Shown in pieces: positions 41,131-42,366 of a stretch of 42,366 nucleotides of DNA. This DNA is from Curtobacterium sp. A7_M15. Lineage in GTDB: Bacteria; Actinomycetota; Actinomycetes; Actinomycetales; Microbacteriaceae. Below the pieces are notes generated by a model. The model did no database searches. It saw only the letters and a program-made list of their open reading frames with translations, and was not told the origin of the DNA. Position numbers and translations under genes: made by a program. Each line of letters begins with the position of its first letter. Positions within the stretch are counted from its first letter, which is position 1. Location: positions 1-42,366 of the forward strand of contig NZ_JAUZED010000019.1 in NCBI RefSeq assembly GCF_030705415.1, written 5' to 3'.

Positions 41131-41805
41131 TCAGAGCTCCCAGCCGCCGTCGCTCCACGTCGAGAGTCGCCGTGCGGCCTGCGGCTCGTACCGCTCCATC
41201 CAGCCGCGCTCGAGCCGCGCGACGGCACGGTCGAACGCCGGCACCAGGTCGAGGTCCGATCGCAGCATCGCCTGCAGCTGGAGTCCCTCGTACAGCGCGA
41301 TGAGCTGCTCGGCTCCTCGGCGCGGGTCCATCGTGTGCGGGGCCCGGCCGACCGCGATGTCGTGCTCCAGGCCGCGCTTGATCTGGGCGTAGAAGAGCTG
41401 GTACCGCGACCGGAGGTAGGTCGCCATGGGGTGCTGCGGGTTGCCCGCGACCGACAGCAGCGCCACGAGCAGCCGCATGAGCGCGGGGTCCTCGGCGTTC
41501 GACGCGACGATCCCCCGCAGCAGGCGGACGGTCGAGCCGTCCCCGACCTCACGCGCGACCTCGTCCATGCGTCCGCCGTTCCACCGGTCGACGGCGGCCA
41601 GCACGAGCCCGTCCCACGAGGGGAAGTGCTGTCGGAGCTCCTCGACGCCGATCCCCAGCCGCTGGGCGACGAGTCCCGCGTCGGCCTCGTGGAAGGGCAC
41701 GTCCCGCAACACGTCGACGGTCGCCCCCACGATCGTGATCCGCAGGTGCAGGGTCGCGGCCGCGGCGGCTGCCGCCTGCGTGTCCGCACTGGTGTGTTCG
41801 AGCAT
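41131..41805 (-). CDS. TetR family transcriptional regulator
   Basis: A 224-residue regulator. The HTH is in DAGLVAQRLGIGVEELRQHF (about 42-61) followed by WDGLVLAAVDRWNGG. The C-terminal helices (GAEQLIALYEGLQLQAMLR) match the TetR_C-type dimerisation core. The N-terminus has a run of seven Ala. ATG 41805 has GGAGGG 6 bases upstream; the upstream open frame is non-coding. No obvious target lies on the same strand; it might control the divergent small gene at 41974 or itself. No clear operator palindrome was found in 41806-41973. Confidence 0.85.
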   Translation of the reverse strand: MLEHTSADTQAAAAAAATLHLRITIVGATVDVLRDVPFHEADAGLVAQRLGIGVEELRQHFPSWDGLVLAAVDRWNGGRMDEVAREVGDGSTVRLLRGIVASNAEDPALMRLLVALLSVAGNPQHPMATYLRSRYQLFYAQIKRGLEHDIAVGRAPHTMDPRRGAEQLIALYEGLQLQAMLRSDLDLVPAFDRAVARLERGWMERYEPQAARRLSTWSDGGWEL

Positions 41806-41973
41806 CGTGCCCTCCGTCGGTCCCCGGACGTCCTGTCCGCGTCGCCCCTGGGGGCAGGTCCATCCAAACGGAGATCGGGGGACACCAGAATCCCCGGTCC
41901 GGGTGTCGGCATGTCGGGGGACAAGGGGTCCGGTTCGCAGCGCGTTCGCGGTCATCCGTGTGACGATGCCGTC

Positions 41974-42291
41974 ATGACCCCGAACGACCCCACCGCGCAG
42001 GGACTGGCGACCATGGCATCGGCCGGCTTCGAGTTCGGCGGCGACCCGGAACAGGTCGCGCACGACGTCCGCACCATGTGGGAACAGCTCGGCCGGCCGA
42101 CCGGTGCGTTCGACGCCGCGGCCCGGGCGATCGCCGCACTCCCCCAGCGCCCCGAGGTCCCGATCGCCGACCAGGCCCGGCGTCGGGAGTTCGAGCGGGC
42201 CGTCGGCATCAACCCGGTCGAGGTCGAACTCGCCGCGGCGCTGTCCGCACGCGAGCTGCTCGAGCGGATGGCGCGCGCCGTCACCTGCTGA
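41974..42291 (+). CDS. Hypothetical small protein
   Basis: A 105-residue soluble protein with mostly helical character (EQVAHDVRTMWEQLGRPTGAFDAAARAIAALP; ELAAALSARELLERMARAV in parts). No motif is recognised. Codon bias is fully host-like. The ATG follows a GACGAT box by 6 bases with no SD sequence, consistent with a leaderless transcript. Followed by a hairpin at the window end. Confidence 0.6.
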   Translation: MTPNDPTAQGLATMASAGFEFGGDPEQVAHDVRTMWEQLGRPTGAFDAAARAIAALPQRPEVPIADQARRREFERAVGINPVEVELAAALSARELLERMARAVTC

Positions 42292-42319
42292 CGAGCTCCG
42301 CACGGACAGCGACGGACGG

Positions 42320-42366
42320 GAGCGCGCCCCGCGCAACGACTCGCGTCGCCGCTGAGGGGCGCGCTC
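42320..42366 (+). terminator. Hairpin at the right window edge
   Basis: GAGCGCGCCCC (42320-42330) is complementary to GGGGCGCGCTC (42356-42366) over a 25-base loop, 28 bases after the stop of the preceding small gene. Confidence 0.5.

Overview
The window is high-GC actinobacterial DNA. Almost every gene has strongly GC-biased third codon positions. Several transcripts look leaderless, starting 6-7 bases after a TAnnnT box. The gene families (DUF3618 and holin-like operon, DUF6314, SHOCT proteins, ThrE exporter, B-lectin/M23 peptidase) and the GGAGGCGCGG-type intergenic hairpins suggest Microbacteriaceae, most probably a Curtobacterium-like organism. The genus is an inference; no rRNA or other taxonomic marker is present. 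The window has no tRNA, rRNA, CRISPR array, transposase or integrase.

Layout. 1-4763 (minus): a MarR/metallo-hydrolase pair, a HAD phosphatase, a GNAT acetyltransferase, and a TetR/drug-efflux pair cut by the left edge. 4961-12759 (plus): a compact catabolic/uptake operon of FAD-linked 2-hydroxyacid-type oxidase, dipeptide-type ABC importer (lipoprotein SBP, two permeases, fused double ATPase) and a PLP aminotransferase. 12904-14719 (minus): a translationally coupled envelope/stress operon (DUF3618, holin-like membrane protein, LEA-like helical protein). 14905-18323: nucleoside hydrolase, a lipoprotein, and a divergent XRE-cupin regulator / thioredoxin-reductase-like flavoprotein pair. 18411-22484 (minus): pentapeptide protein, DUF6314, two paralogous SHOCT proteins, a sugar-nucleotide-epimerase-like protein and a zinc alcohol dehydrogenase. 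22743-26631: a GNAT/TetR divergent pair with tandem operators, an APH-type kinase, a SnoaL-like protein, an AlkD-like glycosylase and a TauE/SafE exporter.

26696-31439 (minus) looks like a small defence island. It holds an 841-residue protein with N-terminal HEPN RNase motif, STAND/NB-ARC NTPase, TPR-like helices and a C-terminal cold-shock domain. Its base composition is near 50% GC by eye, unlike everything around it. Ten bases upstream on the same strand is a PD-(D/E)xK nuclease-fold protein (HsdR N-terminal type), and beyond that a NYN-domain putative RNase whose 3' end overlaps a hairpin. I know of no named system with this exact protein architecture, and it is the best candidate here for an undescribed biological system.

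31547-42366: secreted lectin/M23 peptidoglycan peptidase, gamma-glutamyltransferase, alcohol dehydrogenase, O-acyltransferase (OafA type with SGNH domain), OsmC peroxide reductase, a small membrane protein, ThrE exporter, DUF2795 protein, a TetR regulator and a small unknown gene. Regulatory palindromes sit in front of or beside most regulators. A 12-bp box repeated with 19-bp period occurs at two separate intergenic loci (20180-20241 and 34928-34977) and may be an unrecognised dispersed element.
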